Of a DNA stretch of 29,424 bases, positions 15,382 through 23,349 are shown piece by piece. The stretch is from an uncultured Clostridia bacterium (GTDB lineage: Bacteria > Bacillota > Clostridia > Christensenellales > UBA1242). Location of the stretch: positions 1 to 29,424 of the forward strand of contig CALATF010000032.1 of assembly GCA_937891595.1 (NCBI GenBank), written 5' to 3'. The position numbers and the translations under genes were made by a program. A model generated the notes under the pieces. The model was not told the origin of the DNA. It made no database searches and worked only from the letters and a program-made list of their open reading frames with translations. The first letter of the stretch is position 1. The number at the start of each line of letters is the position of its first letter.

Positions 15382-16566
15382 ATGAACACAATTAAAATAT
15401 CAAAATCAAGAATAAATTCATTATCTTCTACATCTAGACTAGAAGCAGATATTAGCATTAATAAAAAATCATATACAATGTATTATGAAGTAGAAAAACA
15501 ATATGAAAAATATTTAACAACTGATGTTTCGGATGCTTTTCTAGTGTGTTTAATGTTATATGCAATGGAACACAATTACAACATGGAATTTGAGGGCAAT
15601 TTATCCGAAGACTTACATGAACAAATACTAAACTATTTAATGCCTGCAATTTATAAAAACATAGAAAAATATAATAAAATTGATATTAAATATAACAATC
15701 TTATTTCTCCAAAATACAATCCAAAATATATAGCAACAGGGATTTCTTGTGGGGTTGATTCTTTATATACTATATTTAAAAATTTAAATCATAGTCAAGA
15801 AAGTCAATTAAACATTAACGCCTTAACATTTTTTAATGCAGGTGCATCTGGTGGCAACGGTGGCGAAGACGCCCGATTTATTTATAACGAAAGAATAAAA
15901 CTTGCAAAAGAAGTTGCTGATAAATTAAATTTACCATTAATAACAGTAGATTCAAACATGAACGAGTTTTTACAACAAGACCACGAAGCTACCCACGTTT
16001 TTAGAACTTTATCTATACCATTAGCAATGCAACAATTATTTAAACTATATTATTTTTCTTCAGGAACTCCTTATAACCTATTTAAATTTACAGATTTTGA
16101 TCCCGCTTATTATGATATTTTAAATATGCAATTATTAAGCACTTCGAATACTAGATTTTTTCTAGTAGGCGGAGAAACAACTAGAATGGGTAAAATCGAA
16201 TTTATTTCAAACAATAAAATTGCACACAACCATCTTAACGTTTGTATTTCAGACATATCTAATTGTAGTAAATGTAGCAAATGCATTAGAACTATGTTTA
16301 ATTTATATTTAATTAATAAATTAGATAAATTTAATAATGTTTTTGATATTGACTTGTTTTATAAAAATTTCAGAAAAAATATAAGATGGATTTGCATTAA
16401 CAATAAAAAACCTGATTTAGACGAAATTTACTCTATTCTTAAATATAAAAAATTAATAAAATTCAGTGATAAGTGCTATATATTTTTTTATAAAACTGCA
16501 AAATTTTTTAAAGTTGATAAAATAGTAAGAAAATTAAAAAGACTATTTAAGAAAAAGCACAACTAA
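15382..16566 (+). CDS. QueC-like PP-loop (adenine nucleotide alpha-hydrolase fold) protein with four-Cys zinc motif
   Basis: A 394-residue protein of the ATP-pyrophosphatase superfamily. The PP-loop SGGxDS appears as SCGVDS (122-127). A glycine-rich FNAGASGGNGG (151-161) follows, and near the C-terminus Cys288-x6-Cys295-x2-Cys298-x2-Cys301 matches the layout of the QueC zinc site. These enzymes adenylate a substrate carbonyl and often add an amine or sulfur. It is much longer than QueC (about 220 residues), with an extra N-terminal beta-rich domain (1-110) and a basic C-terminal tail (KKLIKF...RLFKKKHN). No other queuosine genes are near. Relatives occur in surface-polysaccharide loci and in defence systems, but no such context is seen here. 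AAAAAGGATAATT precedes the ATG. Very AT-rich (sampled lines about 25% G+C). Substrate unknown. Confidence 0.75.
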   Translation: MNTIKISKSRINSLSSTSRLEADISINKKSYTMYYEVEKQYEKYLTTDVSDAFLVCLMLYAMEHNYNMEFEGNLSEDLHEQILNYLMPAIYKNIEKYNKIDIKYNNLISPKYNPKYIATGISCGVDSLYTIFKNLNHSQESQLNINALTFFNAGASGGNGGEDARFIYNERIKLAKEVADKLNLPLITVDSNMNEFLQQDHEATHVFRTLSIPLAMQQLFKLYYFSSGTPYNLFKFTDFDPAYYDILNMQLLSTSNTRFFLVGGETTRMGKIEFISNNKIAHNHLNVCISDISNCSKCSKCIRTMFNLYLINKLDKFNNVFDIDLFYKNFRKNIRWICINNKKPDLDEIYSILKYKKLIKFSDKCYIFFYKTAKFFKVDKIVRKLKRLFKKKHN

Positions 16567-16624
16567 AACATTATATTTATGTTTTCTCAACTAACTCATC
16601 TAGATAATTTCTAAAACAAAAAAA

Positions 16625-16643
16625 AGGAAGAATAAATCTTCCT
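16625..16643 (-). terminator. Terminator of the HAD phosphatase gene, overlapping its stop
   Basis: AGGAAGA (16625-16631) and TCTTCCT (16637-16643) form a stem with a 5-nt loop; on the minus strand seven or more T residues follow. The TAG stop (16642-16644) lies at the stem base. Confidence 0.82.
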
Positions 16644-17295
16644 ATAAAATTTGATAAAGTTTTTTATTTTTATAATTTTTAATAACTAATTTACATTTTT
16701 GTTTTAGTTCATTAAAATAAACTTTGTTAAAATTTGTTTTAATGCAAGTACTATCAATGTCATGTTTTATAGCATTAGAAAGCGAAGCATACGAATCTTC
16801 AAAATAAAACATTTCATCTTTATCTATATTAAGTTTATTAAGTAACGCTTCTAAAAATTTTATATTTCTTTTTGAATATCCTATAGTTGTTTCAGTATAA
16901 ATTTCATCAATCAAAAATTTCAAATCAAAAATTTCAATTGCTTTTGTTAACAATTCTAAATCAGTTGCAGATGCTATACAAATTTTATAACCTTTATTTT
17001 TCAAATACTCTAAATATTGCTTAGCTCCTTTTAGCATTTTTATTTTTTTAGAATAAAAATATTCCATGTTTTTAAACCACATTTGTTTAACTTGATTAAT
17101 AGTTAAATCTAATCCTGTTGTTTCAAGGAACTTTTGAGCAATTTCATCATTTCCTAAATGGTTGCGCTTTGTTGAAAAACTTTTATCAGGTTGTAAACCA
17201 CATTCTAAAAATGTTAGTTTATCCATTGTGTAATACCAACATTTTAATGATTTTACTAAAGTATCGTCAAAATCAAAAACAACAACTTTTTTCAT
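16642..17295 (-). CDS. HAD-superfamily hydrolase, subfamily IA (phosphoglycolate phosphatase / beta-phosphoglucomutase-like)
   Basis: A 217-residue cytoplasmic phosphatase. Counting from the ATG at 17295: motif I DFDDT (Asp8, Asp10), helical cap (about 15-85), motif II Ser109 in ASATD, motif III lysine Lys142, and motif IV FEDS (165-168). Motif IV reads E-D rather than D-D, which the subfamily tolerates. Substrate unknown; small phosphorylated sugars or nucleotides are typical. An upstream in-frame GTG at 17301 overlaps the AGAGG ribosome binding site, so the ATG is chosen. It is convergent with the PP-loop gene and divergent from the Ppx-like gene, each on its own promoter. Confidence 0.88.
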   Translation of the reverse strand: MKKVVVFDFDDTLVKSLKCWYYTMDKLTFLECGLQPDKSFSTKRNHLGNDEIAQKFLETTGLDLTINQVKQMWFKNMEYFYSKKIKMLKGAKQYLEYLKNKGYKICIASATDLELLTKAIEIFDLKFLIDEIYTETTIGYSKRNIKFLEALLNKLNIDKDEMFYFEDSYASLSNAIKHDIDSTCIKTNFNKVYFNELKQKCKLVIKNYKNKKLYQIL

Positions 17296-17368
17296 AAGCA
17301 CCTCTTTTCTAAAACATTATCTTCCAACCAAATATAAACTTAATTGAAAACAATATTTTTTTACCACG

Positions 17369-17397
17369 ATTATAATACAACTAAATTAAAATGTCTA
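17369..17397 (-). promoter_or_regulatory. Promoter of the HAD phosphatase gene
   Basis: On the minus strand TAGACA (17392-17397), a 17-bp spacer and a consensus TATAAT (17369-17374). Confidence 0.72.
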
Positions 17398-17580
17398 TAA
17401 TAAAAACCACTCCTACTTTTATTGTTTCTCATGAGAATTCGAAACCGTGATATTTCTTTATATTTATAAATATATTTTTCCAAAACTAATACCTAAGTAT
17501 AAAAAATATTCTTATACTATCTTTAAAAAACAATTGTAAATATTTATATAAATTTTTCTTACTATAACAAATTAATACAG

Positions 17581-17609
17581 TTGACGGTTTTAAATAATTC
17601 CAGTAAATT
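17581..17609 (+). promoter_or_regulatory. Promoter of the Ppx/GppA-like gene
   Basis: TTGACG (17581-17586), a 17-bp spacer and TAAATT (17604-17609). It supports the start at 17654 because the in-frame ATG at 17615 would be only a few bases from the transcription start and lacks a ribosome binding site. Confidence 0.6.
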
Positions 17610-17653
17610 ATTTTATGAAATACCAAAAAATTACAAATCAAAAGGATATTAGA

Positions 17654-18550
17654 ATGAACAATAATTTTTTTGCTATAATTGAAATAGGTAGCAATAATAC
17701 AAAAACACATGTATATGAAAATGAAAATGTTATATTTGAAAATACTACTACTATTGAATTTAAAAAAAATTATACAAAAGAGTCTAAAATAGATTTTAAT
17801 GACTTACAAAAGCTATTTAAAGTAATAGAAAAAGCTTTAACACTAACTAATAACATACATATTTATGGTTGCAGTATTTTTAGAAACATTTCAGAACATG
17901 AACTTCAAGAAATAAATGAAGAATTAAAAAACAAATACAACCTACAAATTGAAGTAGTTTCTCAAGAAGATGAAGCAATGCTCACAGCTAATGGCTGTTA
18001 TAAAAATGCAAATTTTAAAGGTACAATGTGCATCTTCATTGGTGGTGGAGGTTCTATTGAGTTAATATTTGTAAAAAACTCTCAAATCATAGATAAAAAG
18101 TTTTATAATTTTGGTGTTGTTGATATAACAAAAAAGTTTCCTAGTTTAAAAAACGATATTCCTGATTGTACTTTTGATGATGTATATCAATACATTGAAT
18201 CTTTAATAAATAATATTAATACTAAAGCTGATATTTTGGTTCTAGCCGGCGGAGACCATTTGTATTGGTATAATAATGCAGGATATAAACTATTCGAAAA
18301 TTCATTATATCATGCTACTAATCAAAAATGGTTAATTACCCGACAAATCAGCGATGAATATGATCGAGACGCTCTTGTAACTTCACTCAATAAAATAAGA
18401 CAACGCAGTGACAACCCTTTATGGTTTGATGGTTCAAGAGCTATGAAAGTAATAACAAACTTAATTTCCCATAAGGTCAATGCAAAATACATTATTCCTA
18501 CAAAAATCAATATGGAAGATGGTTTAAAAAATAAAATTATTAATAGATAG
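17654..18550 (+). CDS. Ppx/GppA-family phosphatase-like protein
   Basis: A 298-residue protein of the ASKHA fold that includes exopolyphosphatase and pppGpp phosphohydrolase. From the ATG at 17654: phosphate-1 motif AIIEIGSNNTKTHVY (7-21, with Glu where most have Asp), the VVSQEDEAML region (101-110; usual GxEEA), and phosphate-2 loop IGGGGSIEL (129-137). The domain is the short form (about 300 residues), without the HD or C-terminal domains of long Ppx enzymes. Probable substrates are polyphosphate or (p)ppGpp. AAAAGG lies 8 nt upstream of the chosen start. It sits between a HAD gene and tRNA-Arg and shares a bidirectional terminator with the tRNA. Confidence 0.85.
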   Translation: MNNNFFAIIEIGSNNTKTHVYENENVIFENTTTIEFKKNYTKESKIDFNDLQKLFKVIEKALTLTNNIHIYGCSIFRNISEHELQEINEELKNKYNLQIEVVSQEDEAMLTANGCYKNANFKGTMCIFIGGGGSIELIFVKNSQIIDKKFYNFGVVDITKKFPSLKNDIPDCTFDDVYQYIESLINNINTKADILVLAGGDHLYWYNNAGYKLFENSLYHATNQKWLITRQISDEYDRDALVTSLNKIRQRSDNPLWFDGSRAMKVITNLISHKVNAKYIIPTKINMEDGLKNKIINR

Positions 18551-18588
18551 CACATAAAAAAAAATTGTATTTAATAAAAAATCTTTAA

Positions 18589-18623
18589 AAAAAAGATAGC
18601 TTATGTTCTAAGCTATCTTTTTT
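18589..18623. terminator. Strong bidirectional terminator between the Ppx-like gene and tRNA-Arg
   Basis: AAAAAAGATAGCTTA (18589-18603) and TAAGCTATCTTTTTT (18609-18623) form a perfect 15-bp stem with a 5-nt loop. A and T flanks allow termination on both strands. Confidence 0.93.
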
Positions 18624-18626
18624 AAA

Positions 18627-18701
18627 TGGCGTTTCCTAAGGGAATCGAACCCCTAACTAGCCCTTAGGAGGGGCTTGTTATATCCGTTTAACTAAGGAAA
18701 C
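18627..18701 (-). tRNA. tRNA-Arg (anticodon CCT)
   Basis: 75 nt including an encoded CCA. Acceptor GTTTCCT/AGGAAAC pairs perfectly; D stem GTTA/TAAC; anticodon stem AGCCC/GGGCT around the loop CTCCTAA, with anticodon CCT at 18666-18668 reading AGG; T arm AGGGG-TTCGATT-CCCTT; discriminator G. It has its own promoter and terminator. Confidence 0.97.
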
Positions 18702-18729
18702 AAATAATATAAATTTAGTAGCAAGTTGT

Positions 18730-18758
18730 ATTCTAACACAATAAAAATTAAAAAGCAA
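18730..18758 (-). promoter_or_regulatory. Promoter of tRNA-Arg
   Basis: On the minus strand TTGCTT (18753-18758), a 17-bp spacer and TAGAAT (18730-18735), about 30 bp upstream of the mature tRNA 5' end. Confidence 0.65.
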
Positions 18759-18769
18759 ATAAGAATTTA

Positions 18770-18809
18770 GTTATCTGTTTATATTTATAAAAAAACACAA
18801 ACAGATAAC
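18770..18809 (-). terminator. Hairpin after ktrA, possible terminator
   Basis: GTTATCTGTTT (18770-18780) and AAACAGATAAC (18799-18809) form an 11-bp perfect stem with an 18-nt loop, just past the ktrA stop at 18826. It lacks a clean T tract on the minus strand, so termination may be partial. Confidence 0.5.
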
Positions 18810-18825
18810 CTTATTTCAAATATTT

Positions 18826-19566
18826 TTATTCCGATTCAAAAGCATCTTGAAGTGAAGAAGCAACGTCAATAACATCACTTGTTTTATTGCTTAAGCTTTC
18901 AAGTTTATCTTCTTCTCCTGCAAGGATTAAAATATCCCCTTTTTTTAGTATTGTATCTGTTTGAGGATAAACAACTTGGTTATTTCGTTTTATAAAAATT
19001 ACAGATACTTTATATTTTTTTCTTACATCAAGCTCAATAATAGTTTTATCATGCCAGTTATCAGGCGAAGGAATTTCTACTATCTTATAATTATCAGATA
19101 AATTCATAATTTCATTCATACTAGGATTACTTAACATATTAGCTACTTTTTTACCCATATAAACTTCAGGGAAAACAACCATGTCTGCACCTATTCTTTC
19201 TAAAACTTTTTTACTTTGTTCATTTCTTGCTTTAGAAACAACATAACCAACACCTAAATCTTTACATGTTAAAGTTGCTAAAATATTTGCTTGTAAATTA
19301 TCCCCTATGCATATAATCGCGCAATCAAAGTTTTGAACGCCTAAAGAGTGAAGAACATTATCTTGCGTAGCATCTGCAACTACTGCTCCTGAAACAATCC
19401 CTTCCATTTGTTTTACAGCTTCTGGGTTAACATCAATAGCCAAAACTTCATTACCAAGTTCAGATAAAGTAGTAGCTAAACTTTTACCAAATCTACCTAA
19501 ACCTATTACTACAAATTGTTTCATTTCTTTTTTTATTTTTTTAACTTCAAATTTTTGGTTTTCCAT
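18826..19566 (-). CDS. ktrA: Potassium uptake regulatory subunit KtrA (TrkA-N/TrkA-C)
   Basis: A 246-residue cytosolic gating ring subunit for the KtrB channel. RCK/TrkA-N domain: nucleotide-binding IGLGRFG (21-27) with the strand-2 acidic residue in AIDVN (Asp45), followed by VADATQDNVL and ICIGDN. The TrkA-C domain (about 165-230) includes PSPDNWHDKTIIEL and LKKGDILILAGEEDKL; in relatives this domain binds c-di-AMP. An extended Lys/Glu N-terminus (1-15) and an acidic C-terminal tail are present. GGGGAG lies 8 nt before the ATG. It follows ktrB by 14 bp in the same operon. Confidence 0.95.
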   Translation of the reverse strand: MENQKFEVKKIKKEMKQFVVIGLGRFGKSLATTLSELGNEVLAIDVNPEAVKQMEGIVSGAVVADATQDNVLHSLGVQNFDCAIICIGDNLQANILATLTCKDLGVGYVVSKARNEQSKKVLERIGADMVVFPEVYMGKKVANMLSNPSMNEIMNLSDNYKIVEIPSPDNWHDKTIIELDVRKKYKVSVIFIKRNNQVVYPQTDTILKKGDILILAGEEDKLESLSNKTSDVIDVASSLQDAFESE

Positions 19567-19580
19567 TAATTTATCTCCCC

Positions 19581-20936
19581 TTAACCAACCATTATTTTAG
19601 AATCTGGATATTCTATATTTTTACTAATATCGTTAGTTTTATTTGCTAATGCAAGCGTTAAAGTTAAAGCCCCTACGCGCCCTACAAACATAAGAATAGT
19701 AATAATAACTTTACTTGCAACACCTAATAATGCTGTTGTATTCAAAGATAATCCTACTGTAGAGAAAGCCGAAATACATTCAAAAAATATTTTATCAACA
19801 GAAATAGCATTACCTTCAAAAATACTAATTAGAAAAGATGAAACAACTATAAAGCTTATAGCCATAGCAACAACTCTAAAAGCTTTTTTTACGGTTTTTG
19901 CACTTATGCTTCTTTTACAAAATTGAATATTGCCATTATCATTTGCCGATTTAAAAACAGCAACTATCAAAACAATTAATGTAGTAGTCTTAATACCACC
20001 TGCTGTTGAAGCGGGTCCACCGCCTATAAACATTAATATTTCCATTAAAAATATACTCGGTTGCGTTAGATTACTAAAATCAAATACAGTAAAACCAGCC
20101 GTTCTTGGTGTAATACTTAAAAAGAATGAATTTAATATTTTCTCACCAAAGCTCATATTTCCTATTGTTTGCGGATTATTCCATTCTAGGCAAGCAAAGA
20201 CAAAAGCTCCGCCTAAAATTAAAATTAAAGTAGATATTAAAACTATTTTAGAGCAAAGTGAAATTTTTTCTTTTTTAAATTTTTTACCTATTTCAAATAA
20301 AACTAAATATCCAAGACCACCTAAAACTATTAAAAACATAATAGGTAGTAATACAAACACATTTTGTGCAAATGCTGAAAGGCTAGTAAACTGTGTAGAA
20401 GTAGTACCTAAAATATCATGTCCAGCATTACAAAAAGCAGAAATAGATAAAAATAAAGCTTTAAAAAGCCCGCTTCCCCAGCCATAAATATTTACCATAG
20501 ATGGCGCAAGGCATATAAACCCTATAAATTCAATACTAAAAACTAAAATAATAATTTTCTTAATAAGTTTTACCATTCCTTGTATATTTTCTTGGTTAAA
20601 ACTTTCTTGAATAGTCATTCGTTTTTCATACGTAATTTTTTTACCTAGTAATAAAAAAACTAAAGATGTTAATGTTATAAAACCTAATCCACCTATTTGT
20701 ATAAGAAGTAATATAACTATCTGTCCAAATAACGAAAAATATACAGCTGTATCTACTACCACAAGTCCGGTAACACAAACAGAACTTGTACTTGTTAATA
20801 AACTATCTACTAAAGGCAACCATTTACCTTCATTTGAAGAAACGGGCAAACACAAAAGAATAGTTCCTATAATAATTATAGTCAAAAAACCTAGTACTAT
20901 TTTACCTGCAGGATTAATTTTTTTTCTTTTAATCAT
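19581..20936 (-). CDS. ktrB: Potassium channel subunit KtrB (TrkH/KtrB family)
   Basis: A 451-residue K+ (Na+-coupled) translocating subunit made of four M1-P-M2 repeats. The four selectivity-filter loops are visible as STSSVCVTGL, ISAFCNAGHD, TPRTAGF and AFSTVGLS, and the intramembrane gate region is MFIGGGPASTAGGIKTTT. The start is consistent with family N-termini, yet it has no Shine-Dalgarno sequence and lies only 6 nt from an extended -10 element, so the message looks leaderless. ktrA follows in the same operon. No ydaO-type c-di-AMP riboswitch fits in the short upstream region. Confidence 0.95.
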   Translation of the reverse strand: MIKRKKINPAGKIVLGFLTIIIIGTILLCLPVSSNEGKWLPLVDSLLTSTSSVCVTGLVVVDTAVYFSLFGQIVILLLIQIGGLGFITLTSLVFLLLGKKITYEKRMTIQESFNQENIQGMVKLIKKIIILVFSIEFIGFICLAPSMVNIYGWGSGLFKALFLSISAFCNAGHDILGTTSTQFTSLSAFAQNVFVLLPIMFLIVLGGLGYLVLFEIGKKFKKEKISLCSKIVLISTLILILGGAFVFACLEWNNPQTIGNMSFGEKILNSFFLSITPRTAGFTVFDFSNLTQPSIFLMEILMFIGGGPASTAGGIKTTTLIVLIVAVFKSANDNGNIQFCKRSISAKTVKKAFRVVAMAISFIVVSSFLISIFEGNAISVDKIFFECISAFSTVGLSLNTTALLGVASKVIITILMFVGRVGALTLTLALANKTNDISKNIEYPDSKIMVG

Positions 20937-20942
20937 GCTGAA

Positions 20943-20971
20943 ATTTTAACATAAATAAACTAAAAAAACAA
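20943..20971 (-). promoter_or_regulatory. Promoter of ktrB-ktrA, positioned for a leaderless mRNA
   Basis: On the minus strand TTGTTT (20966-20971), a 17-bp spacer and TAAAAT (20943-20948) with an extended -10 TG. Only TTCAGC (20937-20942) separates it from the ktrB ATG, placing the transcription start at the A of the ATG. Confidence 0.6.
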
Positions 20972-21047
20972 CTAATACACATCTGTTTTAAAAAAGCTTT
21001 ATTTTAATTATTTATAATATATTTATATATAAATCATTTAAAAAATA

Positions 21048-21075
21048 TTGACCAAACACTTAAAATGCTTATACT
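21048..21075 (+). promoter_or_regulatory. Promoter of lysA
   Basis: TTGACC (21048-21053), a 16-bp spacer and TATACT (21070-21075). The leader to the ATG at 21106 is only about 25 nt, so no lysine riboswitch is present. Confidence 0.65.
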
Positions 21076-21105
21076 TAAACTATTAAGTTGTAAAAGGAAT
21101 TTTAA

Positions 21106-22416
21106 ATGGAAAAAGAACTTAAATATACTTTCGATAAAAATGGTATAATGCTAATAGATAATTGCAACACATTAAACCTTGTAAAAAAATATGGCTCACC
21201 ATTATATGTTATAAATGAATCTACTTTAAGAAATAGATTTGAACTTTTTAAAAATATATTAAAAGAAGTTTACCCAAATTCAATAGTAAGTTATGCTTCA
21301 AAAGCTTTCTGTTGTAAAGCAATTTATAATTTCGTAAAAGAATATAACTATGCTTGCGATGTCGTTTCAGGAGGAGAAATACAAACTGCATTAAGTGCTA
21401 AAATGGACACTTCTAAAATGTATTTTCATGGCAACAATAAAACCCTGCAAGAAATTAAATTAGCTTTAAAAAATAAAATATATAATTTTGTTGTAGATAA
21501 CCTAGACGAACTTGAAACTTTAGAAAACTTAATAAAAGAAAATAGTTCTTTAAAAAATAAAATTAACATTTTAGTTAGAGTTAACCCTGGTATTGAAGCA
21601 CATACGCACGAATATATTCAAACAAGTAAAACAGATAGTAAATTTGGCATCAATATAGATTCACCTGAATGCGAAAAATTTATTTTAAGAGTATGCGAAA
21701 ATAAAGATTTAAATTTCTTAGGTCTTCACTATCATATAGGCAGTCAAATATTTGATGTAACTCCATTTAAACTTGCAGCAAACAAGGTTATGGAATATAT
21801 ATCAATGCTTAAGAAAAAACACAATATCGATGTTAAAGTATTTAACGCTGGCGGTGGCTTTGGAGTATGGTACACAAATAAAGACACAAATCTTAAAGAC
21901 GAAGATTATAAAAAATTTATTAAAGCTATTGTAAACGAAATTAATAAAATAGTAACACGTGATAACCTTACCCCACCAACCCTTATAATAGAACCAGGCA
22001 GAAGTTTAATTGCAGAGGCAGGTACTACTCTTTATACAGTTGGTAATATAAAGGAAATTAAAGGTATAAGAAAGTATGTTTCAATAGACGGCGGTATGTT
22101 TGAAAACCCAAGATATGCACTATATCAAGCATTATATACTGCTGTAAAATGTACAACAACTAACGAAAAACAAGAAAAAGTAACCATTGTTGGTAAATGC
22201 TGTGAAAGTGGCGATTGTATTATAAAAGAAGCAAAATTAGAAAAACTTAAAAAAGGCGATATAATTGCAATACTTTCAACAGGAGCTTACAATTACTCTA
22301 TGGCAAGTAACTACAATAGAAATCCTGTACCACCAGTAATACTTGTTAAAAATGGAAAATCAAAGGTTATTGTAAAAGGTCAAACTTATAAAGATATGCT
22401 AAAATACGATATGTAA
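21106..22416 (+). CDS. lysA: Diaminopimelate decarboxylase
   Basis: Last step of lysine synthesis: decarboxylates meso-diaminopimelate to L-lysine with PLP. Full length at 436 residues. N-terminal TIM-barrel: PLP lysine in SYASKA (Lys66), CDVVSGGE, HYHIGSQ (208-214), GGGFG (249-253) and EPGRS (296-300). C-terminal beta domain: SIDGGMFENPR, then KCCESGD (364-370) with the cysteine contributed across the dimer interface, and STGAYNYSMASNYN near the end. AAAAGGA precedes the ATG. Single-gene unit, divergent from ktrB. It implies a DAP pathway and hence a DAP-containing or lysine-making bacterium. Confidence 0.96.
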   Translation: MEKELKYTFDKNGIMLIDNCNTLNLVKKYGSPLYVINESTLRNRFELFKNILKEVYPNSIVSYASKAFCCKAIYNFVKEYNYACDVVSGGEIQTALSAKMDTSKMYFHGNNKTLQEIKLALKNKIYNFVVDNLDELETLENLIKENSSLKNKINILVRVNPGIEAHTHEYIQTSKTDSKFGINIDSPECEKFILRVCENKDLNFLGLHYHIGSQIFDVTPFKLAANKVMEYISMLKKKHNIDVKVFNAGGGFGVWYTNKDTNLKDEDYKKFIKAIVNEINKIVTRDNLTPPTLIIEPGRSLIAEAGTTLYTVGNIKEIKGIRKYVSIDGGMFENPRYALYQALYTAVKCTTTNEKQEKVTIVGKCCESGDCIIKEAKLEKLKKGDIIAILSTGAYNYSMASNYNRNPVPPVILVKNGKSKVIVKGQTYKDMLKYDM

Positions 22417-22423
22417 TACAATA

Positions 22424-22456
22424 AATAAAACCACCAAATTTACTGGTGGCTTTATT
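22424..22456. terminator. Bidirectional terminator between lysA and tspO
   Basis: AATAAAACCACCA (22424-22436) and TGGTGGCTTTATT (22444-22456) pair with one mismatch and a 7-nt loop, with flanking A and T tracts. It serves the convergent lysA and tspO-like genes. Confidence 0.92.
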
Positions 22457-22458
22457 TT

Positions 22459-22929
22459 TTAATTTAATATCCATAATGCTAAATTAAGAGTTGTTGCAAT
22501 GCTAACCCAAATAGGATAAATTGCTGTTAAGTAATAATATAGCTTACTAGTTTTTTTAATTTCTAATACTAAAACATAAGCCATAATAAGTAATAAAATA
22601 ATTGAAACAAGACCTAATAACTTTTGTTGTAATGTAAAGAAAATTAAACACCAAAGAATATTTAATACTCCATTCACAATCAATAAAACAATCATTTTTT
22701 TGCTTAATTCTTGCTTGCTAACCCACAAACAAAGAACAACTGCAAATATACTATAAATTATAGTCCATACTATAGGAATTAAAATATTTGGCACAAATTC
22801 ACTTGGTTTACGTAAACCATTAAACCAGTTCATCCCTATGTTTACGAATATACTACCTAAAATAGCCACAAATAAAATACTAGAAATTATAATAATATAA
22901 GAAATTATTTTTTGTTTTTTATCTTCCAT
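22459..22929 (-). CDS. TspO/MBR family membrane protein
   Basis: A 156-residue protein with five hydrophobic helices, the size and topology of the TspO/translocator family. Matching segments are MNWFNGLRKPSEFVPNILIP (family W-x-x-L-x-KP-x-x-x-P), VWTIIYS, NILWCLIFF and YPIWVSIATTLNLALWILN at the C-terminus. Family members bind tetrapyrroles or cholesterol-like ligands and are linked to stress control; the ligand here is unknown. It is convergent with lysA. Confidence 0.85.
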   Translation of the reverse strand: MEDKKQKIISYIIIISSILFVAILGSIFVNIGMNWFNGLRKPSEFVPNILIPIVWTIIYSIFAVVLCLWVSKQELSKKMIVLLIVNGVLNILWCLIFFTLQQKLLGLVSIILLLIMAYVLVLEIKKTSKLYYYLTAIYPIWVSIATTLNLALWILN

Positions 22930-23004
22930 ACTCTATTTATATGCACTGAAGATAAATGTTATACCATAATACTAATTATTAAACTATTAAATATTTCGTT
23001 AAAT

Positions 23005-23349
23005 TTAATCTTCAATCATAATATGTTGTTCTGGATACCAAGCAGGTGTACAAGGCATAGCAACCTCACAATTACCAAACCAAAAAAACACTTCGCCTTT
23101 ATGTATTAAAATAACATCACCTTTTTCAAAATCTATCTTTTCATCTTTTTTATTTAAACTTCCACTACCATTTAAAACATAAATTAATTCTTTACATTCT
23201 TTATTTACGCAATATCCTTTATCTGGATATCTACCATTTATTTTAGCAATAGAAAAATTAATATCTTTATCTCCTAATGGATATTCAATTCCCACACATT
23301 TATCACTATTAGAAAATTTTATTGTGTCTTTAAATTTAACAATTTTCAT
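23005..23349 (-). CDS. Small cupin-domain protein
   Basis: A 114-residue single-domain cupin. The second half shows ELIYVLNGSGSLNKKDEK followed by FEKGDVILIHKGEVFFW, the G-x5-P/K-x-G and turn pattern of cupin motifs 1 and 2. The usual metal histidines of motif 1 (HxH) are not evident, so it may not bind metal and could be a sugar-binding or isomerase-like cupin, or a ligand sensor. AAAGGAG precedes the ATG. A lone gene; function unknown. Confidence 0.75.
   Translation of the reverse strand: MKIVKFKDTIKFSNSDKCVGIEYPLGDKDINFSIAKINGRYPDKGYCVNKECKELIYVLNGSGSLNKKDEKIDFEKGDVILIHKGEVFFWFGNCEVAMPCTPAWYPEQHIMIED

Larger units (their letters stand above)
17296..17653. other. 358-bp divergent intergenic region
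   Basis: Between the HAD and Ppx-like genes. It contains a promoter for each gene and a less AT-rich spot around 17425-17450 with the perfect 12-bp palindrome TTCTCATGAGAA (17426-17437) followed by GAATTC. Otherwise plain AT-rich DNA with no convincing small gene. Confidence 0.65.

Noticed and set aside
17486..17710. A 74-codon minus-strand open frame in the HAD/Ppx intergenic region
   Set aside because: It overlaps the Ppx-like promoter and start on the other strand, has no ribosome binding site, and its AT-rich composition explains the length.
15382..18550. An antiphage system (QatABCD or type IV CBASS) built on the QueC-like protein
   Set aside because: No cyclase, effector nuclease, QatA-type ATPase, TatD-like or TGT/OGG partners are present; the neighbours are a HAD phosphatase and a Ppx-like protein on separate promoters.
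19930..20487. A 185-codon plus-strand open frame inside ktrB
   Set aside because: It is antisense to a clear KtrB coding region; the Pro/Lys/Ile-rich product is what the reverse complement of membrane-helix codons yields.
20937..21105. A ydaO (c-di-AMP) or lysine riboswitch between ktrB and lysA
   Set aside because: The region is only 169 bp, very AT-rich, and both promoters sit within about 35 bp of the start codons, leaving no room for a folded leader.
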